From assembly GCF_900115045.1 (NCBI RefSeq), contig NZ_FOVC01000007.1, forward strand, positions 1 to 64,000: a stretch of DNA of 64,000 nucleotides, read 5' to 3'. Shown here piece by piece: positions 1 to 8,949 of the stretch. The position numbers were made by a program, and so were the translations under genes. This DNA comes from Izhakiella capsodis (GTDB taxonomy: Bacteria > Pseudomonadota > Gammaproteobacteria > Enterobacterales > Enterobacteriaceae). The notes beneath the pieces are model-generated. The model ran no database searches, was not told the DNA's origin, and saw only the letters and a list, made by a program, of their open reading frames with translations. How positions within the stretch are numbered: position 1 is the first letter of the stretch; each line of letters starts with the position of its first letter.

Positions 1-108
1 TTGAGAGTCCTGAAGGGACGTTGAAGACGACGACGTTGATAGGCCGGATGTGTAAGCGCAGCGATGCGTTGAGCTGACCGGTACTAATGACCCGTGAGGC
101 TTAACCTT
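1..108 (+). rRNA. rrl: 23S ribosomal RNA, 3' end (partial)
   Basis: The first 108 bases match from memory the 3' end of enterobacterial 23S rRNA, including the GGCCGGATGTGTAAGCGCAG stretch and the terminal GTGAGGCTTAACCTT. The 5' part of the gene lies before the window. It is followed by 5S rRNA and two tRNAs, so this is the distal end of an rRNA operon equivalent to E. coli rrnC, which also precedes aspT-trpT-hdfR. Confidence 0.97.
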
Positions 109-218
109 ACAACGCCAGAAGCGTTCGGGGTGAGTTGAGAGAATTTTTGGCTTGTTGACGGACAGAGAACAGAGTTGTGTTCTGCGCAGAGAAGAGGCGG
201 GACATGACGTAAAGAATT

Positions 219-338
219 TGCCTGGCGGCAACAGCGCGGTGGTCCCACCTGACCCCATGCCGAACTCAGAAGTGAAACGCCGTAGCGCCGATGGTAGTGT
301 GGGGTCTCCCCATGCGAGAGTAGGGAACTGCCAGGCAT
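219..338 (+). rRNA. rrf: 5S ribosomal RNA
   Basis: A 120-base sequence begins TGCCTGGCGG and ends CTGCCAGGCAT, so its two ends pair as the closing helix of 5S rRNA. Its internal CCCCATGCCGAACTCAGAAG block is the usual enterobacterial sequence. It differs from the E. coli genes mainly just after the first helix. It lies 110 bases after the 23S end in the same transcript. Confidence 0.98.
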
Positions 339-416
339 CAAATAAGACCATCCGGTGACGAGGGATGGGAGAAATACCTGAAGCTGTGCGATAAGCAGCA
401 TCAGTACAGAATCGGT

Positions 417-493
417 GGAGCGGTAGTTCAGTTGGTTAGAATACCTGCCTGTCACGCAGGGGGTCGCGGGTTCGAGCCCCGTCCGTTCCGCCA
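417..493 (+). tRNA. aspT: tRNA-Asp (anticodon GTC)
   Basis: A 77-base tRNA with encoded CCA. The acceptor stem GGAGCGG pairs with CCGTTCC, the anticodon loop reads CTGTCAC with anticodon GTC, and the T loop is GGTTCGAGCC. It is co-transcribed with the rRNA operon and sits 8 bases before tRNA-Trp, the aspT-trpT order known after rrnC in E. coli. Confidence 0.98.
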
Positions 494-501
494 CCCTTTT
501 T

Positions 502-577
<76 letters not shown>

Positions 578-585
578 TTAATACT

Positions 586-614
586 AATCCTTTGCTTATG
601 CGAAGGATTTTTTC
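586..614 (+). terminator. Rho-independent terminator of the rRNA-tRNA operon
   Basis: AATCCTT (586-592) pairs with AAGGATT (603-609) around a short loop and is followed by a T tract. It directly follows tRNA-Trp and closes the rRNA operon before the opposing hdfR gene. Confidence 0.85.
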
Positions 615-668
615 TTAAAACTAATCCTTTTTTGAACCACGCTAACCTGCGGTTCTTAATCTCTTCTG

Positions 669-1493
669 CTAATATATTTCTACCGGATATTTGATCAGCT
701 GATGTATATGTGACTGTTGGTCACTGCTTTGTAACCAGACGGCATAAAGCGATCGCACAACGGCCGGTGTCTCAGGGATCACCAAGAGATCACCATATTT
801 CTCACCCCAGTGGGCCGGTAGAAAAGCACAGGCTCCTGTAGTCTGTAAAAGTTGGCGCGTCAGCAAAGCGGAGGTCGTCGTCAGGATCGAGACAACATCT
901 GCACCTTCCATAACGCTTTCATGCTGATGGAAATCAGCACCCCACTCCAGCTTGATGTAATCGTATTTATCCCTTTTTTCGCTGTGTCTTGAACGGAACA
1001 AGTTCAACGTGATATGGCCAATTTCTTGACTGGTCAGTTCGTCCATCTTGGGCGCTTCAGTAGTGATCAGCAGGTCCAGCTGCCGTTCGTGAAGCTGTTT
1101 AACCATTGAATGACGTTGAGCTATTCTCGCCTCCAGGCATAAACTGTCGCGGTTTTCATAAAGCGTTTGCAGCCAGGGTGTCAGATAAACCTCCCACAAA
1201 GAGGCGCTGGCTCCGATTGACAGTTCATTATGCTGATGAGTATGAGAAACCTCTTTTTTGGCCATCATCCAGGTACTCATCAGGCTTTCAGCATAGGGGA
1301 GCAGGCGTTCCCCAGCGGATGTAAGTCGAATATTGTTTCGGTGGCGGGTAAAAAGATTCACACCAAGCTGATTTTCAAGCTGGCGTATGCGGAAACTGAC
1401 GGCTGATTGTGTCAGATAAAGTGCTTCAGCGGCTCGGCCAAAGTGGCGTGTTCTACTCACTTCGAGGAAGGTTTTGAGTAATTCCGAATCCAA
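669..1493 (-). CDS. hdfR: LysR-type transcriptional regulator HdfR
   Basis: HdfR is a LysR-family regulator known in E. coli to repress the flagellar master operon flhDC and to activate some other genes. The protein starts with the family's winged helix-turn-helix (about residues 1-60, with RTRHFGRAAEALYLTQSAVS typical of the recognition region) followed by an effector-binding domain. It is very similar along its length to E. coli HdfR. I chose the TTG at 1493, which gives MDSELLKT as in E. coli (MDTELLKT) and lies 6 bases after AGGAG; the ATG two codons earlier (1499) directly abuts that AGGAG, too close to be served by it. It is divergent from maoP, as in E. coli, and convergent with the rRNA operon. 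Confidence 0.93.
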   Translation of the reverse strand: MDSELLKTFLEVSRTRHFGRAAEALYLTQSAVSFRIRQLENQLGVNLFTRHRNNIRLTSAGERLLPYAESLMSTWMMAKKEVSHTHQHNELSIGASASLWEVYLTPWLQTLYENRDSLCLEARIAQRHSMVKQLHERQLDLLITTEAPKMDELTSQEIGHITLNLFRSRHSEKRDKYDYIKLEWGADFHQHESVMEGADVVSILTTTSALLTRQLLQTTGACAFLPAHWGEKYGDLLVIPETPAVVRSLYAVWLQSSDQQSHIHQLIKYPVEIY

Positions 1494-1613
1494 AGCCATC
1501 TCCTAAAAAAAATTTGTCGTTATGATTTAAATGTTTTGTTTTACAGTCTGTCAAGCCTATCTAATACTCCGCGCCATTAACAGCACGGCCATTAAGAATC
1601 AGGAGCGTGTAAA

Positions 1614-1952
1614 ATGGCGGATAGCTTTGCAACAAGTAATCGTTTTTTTGATAATAAAAATTATCCCCGCGGTTTTTCCCGCCATGGTGACTTCACCATC
1701 AAGGAAGCTCAGCTGCTTGAGCGTCATGGTCACGCGTTTAACGAACTGGATCTGGCTAAACGTGAGCCAGCTACGGACGAAGAACGGCGGTTCCTCGATG
1801 TCTGTCGTGGTTTGCGCGAACCGCAAACCGAATCAGAGCGAGTTTGGATAAAATACATGGCTCGCATTAAGCGGCCTAAACGCTTCCATACCCTGTCTGG
1901 CGGCAAGCCTCAGATGGAAAGCATAGAAGATTATTCTGACAGCGATGATTAA
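1614..1952 (+). CDS. maoP: Macrodomain Ori organization protein MaoP
   Basis: A 112-residue protein of the DUF413/YifE family. In E. coli MaoP, together with the nearby site maoS, organises the Ori macrodomain of the chromosome. Length and sequence (MADSFATSNRFFDNKNYPRG at the start, an acidic YSDSDD tail) match the E. coli protein. The start is backed by AGGAGCG seven bases upstream. It is divergent from hdfR across 120 bases; maoS would be expected in this intergenic region, but I could not place it by eye. A short terminator follows and is shared with the opposing yifB. Confidence 0.95.
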   Translation: MADSFATSNRFFDNKNYPRGFSRHGDFTIKEAQLLERHGHAFNELDLAKREPATDEERRFLDVCRGLREPQTESERVWIKYMARIKRPKRFHTLSGGKPQMESIEDYSDSDD

Positions 1953-1966
1953 CTGTGCTTAAACGA

Positions 1967-1989
1967 GAGGGGTGCATAGCCCCTTTTTT
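1967..1989 (+). terminator. Terminator after maoP, at the maoP/yifB convergence
   Basis: AGGGG (968-972 of kb 2) pairs with CCCCT around TGCATAG and is followed by six T. It overlaps the last codon of the opposing yifB by a few bases. Confidence 0.8.
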
Positions 1990-3511
1990 ATTGGCTCCGC
2001 TCAAGATGAATAAACAGTCTGTCTACAGCCCGGTAGCTAATTGCTTCCATTAAGTGATGGCGTTCGATGTTCTTATCGCCAGCAAGATCGGCCAGTGTCC
2101 TGGCTACCTTGAGCAAACGCTGCCATGCTCTGACTGACAATCCTAACTTATTAAATATCTCCTCAAGCCAGATAGCATCGTTGTTGTTAATATCACAGTG
2201 TTGGTTGACGTTCTGATTACTCATTAACGCATTAATTTTGCCGCAACGTATTAGCTGGCGCTCTCTTGCGGCCCGGACCCGGGCGCGCACCGTTTCGCTG
2301 GTCTCTCCCTGTAACTCACGATTACTGAGCATGCCAGGGGGGAGAAGTGGAACCTCCAGTGACAGGTCAAAGCGATCCAGCAAAGGGCCGGACAAGCGTG
2401 ACAGATAGCGTAACGTCTGCTGCGGCGATGCGCGACTATGCTGCCCGGTATAATGCCCCGATGGGCTTGGGTTCATTGCCGCAATCAGTTGAAAGCGGGC
2501 GGGATAAGTGACTTTAGCGCGTGTGCGTGAAAGATGGATTTCCCCTGATTCCAACGGTTCGCGCAGAGAATCAAGCGTACTGCGACCGAACTCCGGTAAT
2601 TCATCAAGAAATAACACGCCATGATGGGCCAGCGATATCTCTCCGGGGCGAGGAATAGTTCCACCGCCGATTAAGGCGTAACGAGATGACGTATGGTGAG
2701 GCGCTCTGAACGGCCGCTGGCGCCATTTTTGCCAGGGAGTTGAGGCGCTGATCAGGCTGTTAATCGCCGCGCTCTCCAAGGCCTCTTGTTCGCTCAAAGG
2801 GGGTAATAAGCCTAGCAAACGAGTTGCCAGCATCGTCTTACCCGTACCTGGCGGCCCTAGCAGCAGAAGGTTATGACCTCCCGCCGCTGCAACTTCCAGC
2901 GCTCGCTTGGCCTGCTGCTGACCGATTATATCTCTCAGGCAGGGTAGAGCGCAGGCATTCGGTGCTTCGGGCGTTGATATCACTGCTTTTTCCAGTGTCT
3001 GGCTACCATGAAAATATCCACTTATCTCCTGCAAATGGCTGGCAACCAGGCTATGTCCATGATTGATTAAACCAACCTCCTGCTGATTTTTAACAGACAG
3101 AATTAACTGGCGGTCAGCATCCAGGGCGGCCATCGCTGCCGGGATTGCACCCTGTACGTTCCGTAACTCACCGGTTAGGGCAAGTTCACCAACAAATTCG
3201 TATTTATTAAGCCGATCAGTTGGTATCTGGCCTGATGCGGCAAGAATTGCCATTGCGATTGGCAGGTCATAACGGCCACCTTCTTTTGGTAGATCGGCAG
3301 GGGCCAGATTTACGGTGATGCGCTGAGCGGGAAAGGTAAAACCACTATTGATAATGGCACTGCGTACCCGATCCCGCGCTTCTTTCACCGTAGTTTCAGG
3401 CAGACCAACAAGGGTAAAGGCAGGTAAGCCACTGCTAATGTGTGCTTCAACTACAACCTGCGGCGCATCAACGCCGATAGCCGCCCTGGTATAAATTAGT
3501 GCTAAAGACAT
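1988..3511 (-). CDS. yifB: YifB/ComM family Mg-chelatase-like AAA+ ATPase
   Basis: A 507-residue AAA+ protein of the ComM family; Vibrio ComM is a helicase that promotes branch migration during integration of transforming DNA, and YifB is the enterobacterial homologue. Order of parts: an N-terminal Lon-like (ChlI) domain to about residue 160, a Walker A motif GPPGTGKTM near residue 220, a Walker B region VLFLDELPEF near residue 300, and a C-terminal Mg-chelatase domain. The start is preceded by AAGGAG. It is a single gene facing maoP, with the ilv operon promoter region upstream of it on the other strand. The cellular role in this organism is inferred from ComM. Confidence 0.93.
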   Translation of the reverse strand: MSLALIYTRAAIGVDAPQVVVEAHISSGLPAFTLVGLPETTVKEARDRVRSAIINSGFTFPAQRITVNLAPADLPKEGGRYDLPIAMAILAASGQIPTDRLNKYEFVGELALTGELRNVQGAIPAAMAALDADRQLILSVKNQQEVGLINHGHSLVASHLQEISGYFHGSQTLEKAVISTPEAPNACALPCLRDIIGQQQAKRALEVAAAGGHNLLLLGPPGTGKTMLATRLLGLLPPLSEQEALESAAINSLISASTPWQKWRQRPFRAPHHTSSRYALIGGGTIPRPGEISLAHHGVLFLDELPEFGRSTLDSLREPLESGEIHLSRTRAKVTYPARFQLIAAMNPSPSGHYTGQHSRASPQQTLRYLSRLSGPLLDRFDLSLEVPLLPPGMLSNRELQGETSETVRARVRAARERQLIRCGKINALMSNQNVNQHCDINNNDAIWLEEIFNKLGLSVRAWQRLLKVARTLADLAGDKNIERHHLMEAISYRAVDRLFIHLERSQ

Positions 3512-3761
3512 GCTGTAACTCCTTTTTGTCAGACTGATGCAAAAGCCATCTGACGCAAAGAAGCGGTTTAAGCTTCTGCGAGTTGGTGCGCAACTGCCGT
3601 CTAATTATCACAAGTTTACCGTTTCAAATGGATGCTGGGTTCCCGAATCAGGCGCATTAATTCATCATGAATCGGACGTATGCAGATGAATTCGCCGAAA
3701 TCATTTATCTTTGTTTTATCAGGCTTTTTAAGATGATAGCGCAAAATGAGATTAAAAAAAG

Positions 3762-3790
3762 TTGAAAGAGGTATCTAAACTGTGATAACT
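3762..3790 (+). promoter_or_regulatory. Likely ilvLGMEDA promoter (ilvGp2-like)
   Basis: TTGAAA (3762-3767) and ATAACT (3785-3790) are separated by 17 bases and lie about 40 bases before the ilvL start codon, the place and spacing expected of the main sigma-70 ilv promoter. The rest of the 320-base yifB-ilvL gap is AT-rich and shows no other gene. Confidence 0.65.
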
Positions 3791-3831
3791 CTGTAGGTAT
3801 TACTTCGGACAAATGAGTTATTCGAGTTAAC

Positions 3832-3930
3832 ATGAAAGCTATTCTACGAGTCGTCAGCCTAGTCGTCATTCACGTCGTGGTGATTATTACCACGCCGCGC
3901 GGGGCTACGCTCGGAGGAATAAAGGCTTAA
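3832..3930 (+). CDS. ilvL: ilv operon leader peptide IlvL
   Basis: A 32-codon ORF (starts MKAILRVVSL, ends GGIKA). Fifteen of the 32 residues are Val, Ile or Leu (7, 5 and 3), including the run VVVII. This is the classic attenuation leader: ribosome stalling at these codons when branched-chain aminoacyl-tRNA is scarce prevents formation of the downstream terminator. Leu codons 5 and 10 are the rare CTA, which should increase stalling. It has the same length as the E. coli peptide and lies directly before the attenuator hairpin. Confidence 0.95.
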   Translation: MKAILRVVSLVVIHVVVIITTPRGATLGGIKA

Positions 3931-3952
3931 TAAACAAGTCGATTTTCTAGAG

Positions 3953-3987
3953 AACCCCCGCACCGAAAGGTCCGGGGGTTTTTTTAT
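3953..3987 (+). terminator. ilv attenuator terminator
   Basis: AACCCCCG pairs with CGGGGGTT around a short GAAA-containing segment, followed by seven T. It sits 22 bases after the ilvL stop, where attenuation of the ilvGMEDA messenger should occur. The upstream CTACGCTCGGAGG region could form the competing antiterminator, but I did not fold it. Confidence 0.92.
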
Positions 3988-4072
3988 TGTTCAACTTCAG
4001 TACTAAGGAACACACCATGATTACTAGCATAGAATGCTGTTGTTCCCATAAAGAGAAGGGAGATTCGTAGAT

Positions 4073-5719
4073 ATGACAGGAGCACAGTGGGTTGTTCAGG
4101 CATTGCGAGCACAGGGTGTCGAAACCATATTTGGTTATCCGGGCGGCGCAATAATGCCTATTTATGACGCACTCTATGATGGTGGCGTCGAACACCTTCT
4201 GTGCCGCCATGAACAGGGTGCCGCAATGGCTGCCATCGGCTATGCACGTTCAACTGGCAAAGTTGGCGTTTGTATTGCCACGTCTGGCCCGGGAGCCACT
4301 AATCTGATTACTGGCCTGGCCGATGCGCTATTGGATTCGGTCCCGGTAGTGGCTATCACCGGGCAGGTTGCATCCCCGTTTATCGGTACCGATGCTTTCC
4401 AGGAAATAGATATTCTTGGCATGTCATTGGCCTGTACCAAACACAGTTTTTTGGTTCAATCACTCGATGAACTGCCCGCCGTAATGGCTGAGGCCTTCGT
4501 TATTGCCTCCTCGGGGCGCCCAGGACCGGTGCTGATAGATATCCCTAAAGATATTCAATTAGCCACCAGCAACCTGAATCCGCATCTGATATCCGTCGAG
4601 GAACAACCCGAACCTTCCCTTAACGATCTGAAATTCGCCCGGGAAATGCTGGCTAAAGCGCAAAAACCCGTTCTGTATATTGGTGGTGGCGTAGGCATTG
4701 CAGGAGCCGTTCAGGCACTGCGGGAGTTTACGGCCTTCAGCGGAATACCGACGGTTGCTACGTTAAAAGGTCTGGGGGCGCCGGATCCAGACGATGCCTG
4801 TTACCTCGGTATGTTGGGTATGCATGGCGTTAAAGCGGCTAATCTGGCGGTTCAACAATGTGATTTGCTGATTGCCATCGGCGCCCGATTTGACGACCGG
4901 GTTACCGGCAAGCTGGATACTTTTGCGCCCCATGCGGCGGTAATCCACCTCGATATCGATCCCGCCGAACTGAATAAGCTGCGCCGTGCCCATATCACGA
5001 TTAAAGGTGATCTGAACAAATTATTGCCCGCGCTGGCCCAGACGTTATCAATCAACGACTGGCGTAACACGGTGCAGATGCTGAAAAAAGAACACGCCTG
5101 GCGCTATGATCACCCGGGCGAGGTTATCTTTGCTCCGCTGTTGCTTAAGCAACTGTCCGATCGTAAACCTGAGTCTGCTGTCGTGACGACCGATGTCGGT
5201 CAGCATCAAATGTGGGCGGCTCAGCATATGCGTTTCACGCGCCCGGAAAATTTTATTACTTCCAGCGGGCTTGGCACTATGGGGTTTGGCCTGCCTGCTG
5301 CTGTAGGTGCGCAAACTGCACGTCCGGATGATACGGTGATTTGTGTCTCCGGCGATGGCTCCTTCATGATGAACGTACAAGAGCTTGGCACCATTAAGCG
5401 CAAACAGCTGCCGGTGAAAATCCTGCTGTTGGATAACCAGCGTTTGGGCATGGTACGCCAGTGGCAGCAGCTGTTTTTTTCCGAACGATACAGTGAAACC
5501 AATTTATCCGATAACCCCGACTTTTTAACGCTGGTTAGTGCCTTTGGTATTCCCGGCCAGCGGATCACCCGAAAAGACCAGGTCGACGCTGCATTAGACG
5601 CTTTGCTGCACAGTGAAGGGCCATACATGCTGCACGTTGCTATTGACGCACATGAAAACGTCTGGCCACTGGTTCCACCGGGAGCCAGCAACGAAAATAT
5701 GATGGAGCAAACCTTATGA
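4073..5719 (+). CDS. ilvG: Acetolactate synthase II large (catalytic) subunit IlvG
   Basis: Catalytic subunit of acetohydroxyacid synthase II, which condenses pyruvate with pyruvate or 2-oxobutyrate in the first shared step of valine and isoleucine synthesis. It uses ThDP, Mg and FAD. The 548-residue protein has the N-terminal ThDP Glu in RHEQGAA (residue 47), the central FAD-binding domain, and the C-terminal GDGSFMMNVQEL ThDP-Mg motif followed by LLLDNQRLGMVRQW. The frame is open throughout, unlike E. coli K-12, where ilvG carries a frameshift, so a working AHAS II is expected. Its stop overlaps the ilvM start by four bases (ATGA), suggesting translational coupling. Confidence 0.97.
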   Translation: MTGAQWVVQALRAQGVETIFGYPGGAIMPIYDALYDGGVEHLLCRHEQGAAMAAIGYARSTGKVGVCIATSGPGATNLITGLADALLDSVPVVAITGQVASPFIGTDAFQEIDILGMSLACTKHSFLVQSLDELPAVMAEAFVIASSGRPGPVLIDIPKDIQLATSNLNPHLISVEEQPEPSLNDLKFAREMLAKAQKPVLYIGGGVGIAGAVQALREFTAFSGIPTVATLKGLGAPDPDDACYLGMLGMHGVKAANLAVQQCDLLIAIGARFDDRVTGKLDTFAPHAAVIHLDIDPAELNKLRRAHITIKGDLNKLLPALAQTLSINDWRNTVQMLKKEHAWRYDHPGEVIFAPLLLKQLSDRKPESAVVTTDVGQHQMWAAQHMRFTRPENFITSSGLGTMGFGLPAAVGAQTARPDDTVICVSGDGSFMMNVQELGTIKRKQLPVKILLLDNQRLGMVRQWQQLFFSERYSETNLSDNPDFLTLVSAFGIPGQRITRKDQVDAALDALLHSEGPYMLHVAIDAHENVWPLVPPGASNENMMEQTL

Positions 5720-5994
5720 TGCAGCATCAATTGTCTATCGAAGCGCGCTTTCGTCCGGAAATACTGGAGCGCATTCTGCGTGTTGTTCGGCACCGGGGTT
5801 TTCAGGTACGTACCATGAACATGGCCGCAACTAACAACGCTGATAGCATTAATATTGAAATGACCATTGTCAGTCAGCGCTCGATCGATTTACTGTCAGC
5901 ACAGTTAAGCAAATTGCTGGATGTTGTCTGCGTCGAAATTCATCAGCAGGCTTCGCAAAAATTCACGCATGGTCAGTTGGTTGAATCGATCTGA
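5716..5994 (+). CDS. ilvM: Acetolactate synthase II small (regulatory) subunit IlvM
   Basis: A 92-residue ACT-domain protein that partners IlvG; in E. coli it is needed for AHAS II stability and activity. The N-terminal part (MMQHQLSIEARF, RILRVVRHRGFQVRTMNM) matches E. coli IlvM closely, while the last ten or so residues differ and make it about five residues longer. It overlaps the ilvG stop codon by four bases and is followed by ilvE after 63 bases. Confidence 0.95.
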   Translation: MMQHQLSIEARFRPEILERILRVVRHRGFQVRTMNMAATNNADSINIEMTIVSQRSIDLLSAQLSKLLDVVCVEIHQQASQKFTHGQLVESI

Positions 5995-6057
5995 CTGCAC
6001 CAGGGCATTGATAATAAACAACATAACATACCGCGCCCGGCGCGAAAGGAATTGAGA

Positions 6058-6987
6058 ATGTCGACGAAAAAAGCTGACTTCATCTGGTTCAATGGTGAGA
6101 TGGTGAAATGGGAAGAGGCTAAAGTCAGCGTTATGTCTCACGCTCTGCATTACGGCTCTTCAGTATTTGAAGGTGTGCGTTGCTACGACACACACAAAGG
6201 TCCGGCAGTTTTCCGTCATCGCGAACATATGCAGCGTCTGCACGACTCGGCGAAGATTTATCGCCTGCCCATCAAGTACAGCGTTGATGATCTGATGAAC
6301 GCCTGCCGTCAAGTATTGCGTAAAAATAATCTTAAAAGCGCCTATATCCGCCCTCTAGCTTTCGTCGGAGATGTTGGTCTCGGTGTTAACCCGCCGGATG
6401 GCTTTACCACCGACGTCATTATGGCCGCCTTTCCTTGGGGAGCCTATCTGGGGCCGGAAGCCCTGGAGCAGGGCATTAGCGCGATGGTTTCATCCTGGAA
6501 TCGCGTTGCACCGAATACCTTGCCTACTGCTGCAAAAGCGGGGGGCAACTACCTGTCTTCTTTGCTGGTCGGGAGCGAAGCACGTCGCCATGGCTATCAG
6601 GAGGGAATTGCGCTGGATACTCATGGGTATATTTCAGAAGGCGCCGGTGAAAACCTTTTCGAAGTTAAAGACGGCATTCTGTTCACTCCGCCGTTCACCT
6701 CCTCAGCATTGCCGGGCATTACCCGCGACGCGATTATTAAGCTGGCACAGGATATCGGCGTTGAAGTACGCGAACAGGTATTGTCACGCGAGTCATTGTA
6801 TCTGGCCGATGAGGTTTTCATGTCTGGCACCGCAGCGGAGATTACTCCGGTACGCAGCGTAGATGGTATTCAGGTCGGCGAAGGCAAACGCGGCCCAGTC
6901 ACCGAACGTATTCAGAAAGCTTTCTTCGGACTGTTCACTGGCGAAACCGCTGATAAATGGGGCTGGCTTGATCCAGTAAACCCCTAA
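6058..6987 (+). CDS. ilvE: Branched-chain amino acid aminotransferase IlvE
   Basis: A PLP-dependent fold-type IV transaminase that makes valine, isoleucine and leucine from their oxo acids with glutamate. It has 309 residues, exactly the E. coli length, and similarity runs end to end, including the PLP lysine context TAAKAGGNYL and the SEGAGENLFEV motif. I chose the ATG at 6058, preceded by AAAGGA at a seven-base spacing, over a TTG two codons earlier. It is the third structural gene of the ilv operon. Confidence 0.97.
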   Translation: MSTKKADFIWFNGEMVKWEEAKVSVMSHALHYGSSVFEGVRCYDTHKGPAVFRHREHMQRLHDSAKIYRLPIKYSVDDLMNACRQVLRKNNLKSAYIRPLAFVGDVGLGVNPPDGFTTDVIMAAFPWGAYLGPEALEQGISAMVSSWNRVAPNTLPTAAKAGGNYLSSLLVGSEARRHGYQEGIALDTHGYISEGAGENLFEVKDGILFTPPFTSSALPGITRDAIIKLAQDIGVEVREQVLSRESLYLADEVFMSGTAAEITPVRSVDGIQVGEGKRGPVTERIQKAFFGLFTGETADKWGWLDPVNP

Positions 6988-7093
6988 TAACGAGATAATT
7001 TTGCGGGTCGCTATCCGGCTTTGATTCTTCGCCTCAGAACGTGAAGCTAATTGCTGACAGGCCCGCTCCTATTCAGACTGGAGTAAACAGAGC

Positions 7094-8944
7094 ATGCCTA
7101 AGTATCGTTCCGCAACCACCACCCACGGTCGTAATATGGCCGGCGCCCGCGCATTATGGCGAGCGACCGGTATGACCGACGCTGATTTCGGCAAGCCCAT
7201 TATCGCCGTGGTTAACTCCTTTACGCAGTTCGTGCCGGGTCACGTTCATCTACGCGATTTGGGTAAGCTGGTCGCAGAGCAGATCGAAGCTGCTGGCGGC
7301 GTAGCCAAAGAGTTCAACACCATTGCCGTTGATGATGGTATTGCGATGGGTCACGGCGGAATGCTCTATTCTCTGCCATCGCGCGAGCTGATAGCTGACT
7401 CAGTCGAATATATGGTTAACGCCCACTGCGCGGATGCCATGGTCTGTATTTCTAACTGCGATAAAATCACCCCGGGGATGTTGATGGCGGCGCTGCGCCT
7501 GAACATACCGGCGATTTTCGTCTCCGGAGGCCCAATGGAGGCGGGTAAAACCAAGCTGTCGGACCAAATAATCAAGCTGGATTTGGTCGACGCAATGATT
7601 CAAGGTGCCAACCCAAAGGTCAGTGATGCCGATAGTGAACAGATTGAACGCTCGGCCTGTCCGACCTGCGGCTCCTGCTCCGGAATGTTCACTGCCAACT
7701 CGATGAACTGCCTGACCGAAGCGTTAGGGCTTTCACAGCCGGGAAACGGTTCCCTTCTGGCGACACACGTCGATCGCAAGCAGCTATTTTTATCGGCTGG
7801 CGAACGTATCGTTGGCCTGGCAAAGCGTTATTACGAGCAGGATGATAGCAGCGTGCTGCCTCGAAACATCGCCAGTAAAAGCGCATTTGAGAACGCGATG
7901 ACGCTGGATATCGCTATGGGGGGGTCTACCAACACGGTTCTACACTTGCTGGCGGCGGCTCAGGAAGGCGAAATAGATTTCAATATTTCTGATATAGACC
8001 GCCTGTCGCGCAAAGTTCCGCATTTGTGCAAGGTGGCACCCAGTACGCAAAAATACCATATGGAAGATGTACATCGCGCCGGTGGCGTGATAGGTATTCT
8101 TGGCGAGCTGGACCGCGCCGGTCTGCTGGATACGTCGGTAAACAACGTGTTGGGTACGACCCTGCGCGAAACCCTGAACAACTTCGACATTATGCTTAGC
8201 GACAATCCGGCGGTGAAAAATATGTTCCGCGCCGGCCCTGCGGGTATCCGTACAACCCAGGCATTTTCCCAGGAGTGCCGTTGGGAAAGTGTCGACGACG
8301 ATCGCAAAGAAGGATGCATACGCTCACGCGAACATGCTTACTCACAGGATGGCGGCCTGGCGGTACTGTACGGTAATCTGGCTGAAGATGGATGTATTGT
8401 AAAAACGGCGGGCGTGGATAAAGAAAGTCTTAAATTTCGTGGGCCGGCTAAAGTTTATGAAAGTCAGGAGGATGCTGTCGAGGCAATCCTGGGTGGAAAA
8501 GTCATCGCTGGCGACGTGGTCGTTATTCGTTATGAAGGACCCAAAGGTGGTCCGGGGATGCAGGAGATGCTTTATCCGACCACTTTCCTGAAATCTATGG
8601 GGCTGGGTAAAAGCTGTGCGCTTATCACCGACGGCCGCTTTTCCGGCGGTACCTCAGGTCTTTCTATCGGACACGTCTCGCCTGAAGCGGCAAATGGTGG
8701 CACCATCGCGCTGGTAGAAAACGGCGACATGATCGATATCGATATTCCCGGACGCAGCATTCAGCTGGACGTGGCGGATCATGCGTTACTCGCCCGGCGA
8801 GAGAGACAGCAGGCGCGTGGCGAGGCGGCTTATACCCCGCAGGATCGCCAGCGTGAAGTCTCCTTCGCGCTGCGTGCTTATGCGTCACTGGCAACCAGCG
8901 CCGATAAAGGCGCCGTTCGTGACAAGAGTAAACTGGGAGGCTAA
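7094..8944 (+). CDS. ilvD: Dihydroxy-acid dehydratase IlvD
   Basis: An Fe-S dehydratase that converts 2,3-dihydroxy acids to 2-oxo acids in valine and isoleucine synthesis. It has 616 residues, as in E. coli. The cluster-binding cysteines are visible in CISNCDKITPGM and CPTCGSCSGMFTANSMN, and the C-terminal DGRFSGGTSGLSIGHVSPEA block is intact. GGAG lies before the start. The 106-base gap after ilvE holds no gene. The next gene, ilvA, starts five bases after its stop. Confidence 0.97.
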   Translation: MPKYRSATTTHGRNMAGARALWRATGMTDADFGKPIIAVVNSFTQFVPGHVHLRDLGKLVAEQIEAAGGVAKEFNTIAVDDGIAMGHGGMLYSLPSRELIADSVEYMVNAHCADAMVCISNCDKITPGMLMAALRLNIPAIFVSGGPMEAGKTKLSDQIIKLDLVDAMIQGANPKVSDADSEQIERSACPTCGSCSGMFTANSMNCLTEALGLSQPGNGSLLATHVDRKQLFLSAGERIVGLAKRYYEQDDSSVLPRNIASKSAFENAMTLDIAMGGSTNTVLHLLAAAQEGEIDFNISDIDRLSRKVPHLCKVAPSTQKYHMEDVHRAGGVIGILGELDRAGLLDTSVNNVLGTTLRETLNNFDIMLSDNPAVKNMFRAGPAGIRTTQAFSQECRWESVDDDRKEGCIRSREHAYSQDGGLAVLYGNLAEDGCIVKTAGVDKESLKFRGPAKVYESQEDAVEAILGGKVIAGDVVVIRYEGPKGGPGMQEMLYPTTFLKSMGLGKSCALITDGRFSGGTSGLSIGHVSPEAANGGTIALVENGDMIDIDIPGRSIQLDVADHALLARRERQQARGEAAYTPQDRQREVSFALRAYASLATSADKGAVRDKSKLGG

Positions 8945-8949
8945 AGGAT

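Noticed and set aside
1494..1613. The maoS macrodomain site in the hdfR-maoP gap
   Set aside because: It is expected near here from E. coli, but I do not remember its sequence well enough to place it.
5221..5793. A 190-codon open frame antisense to ilvG/ilvM
   Set aside because: It is complementary to conserved catalytic regions of IlvG and has no motif of its own.
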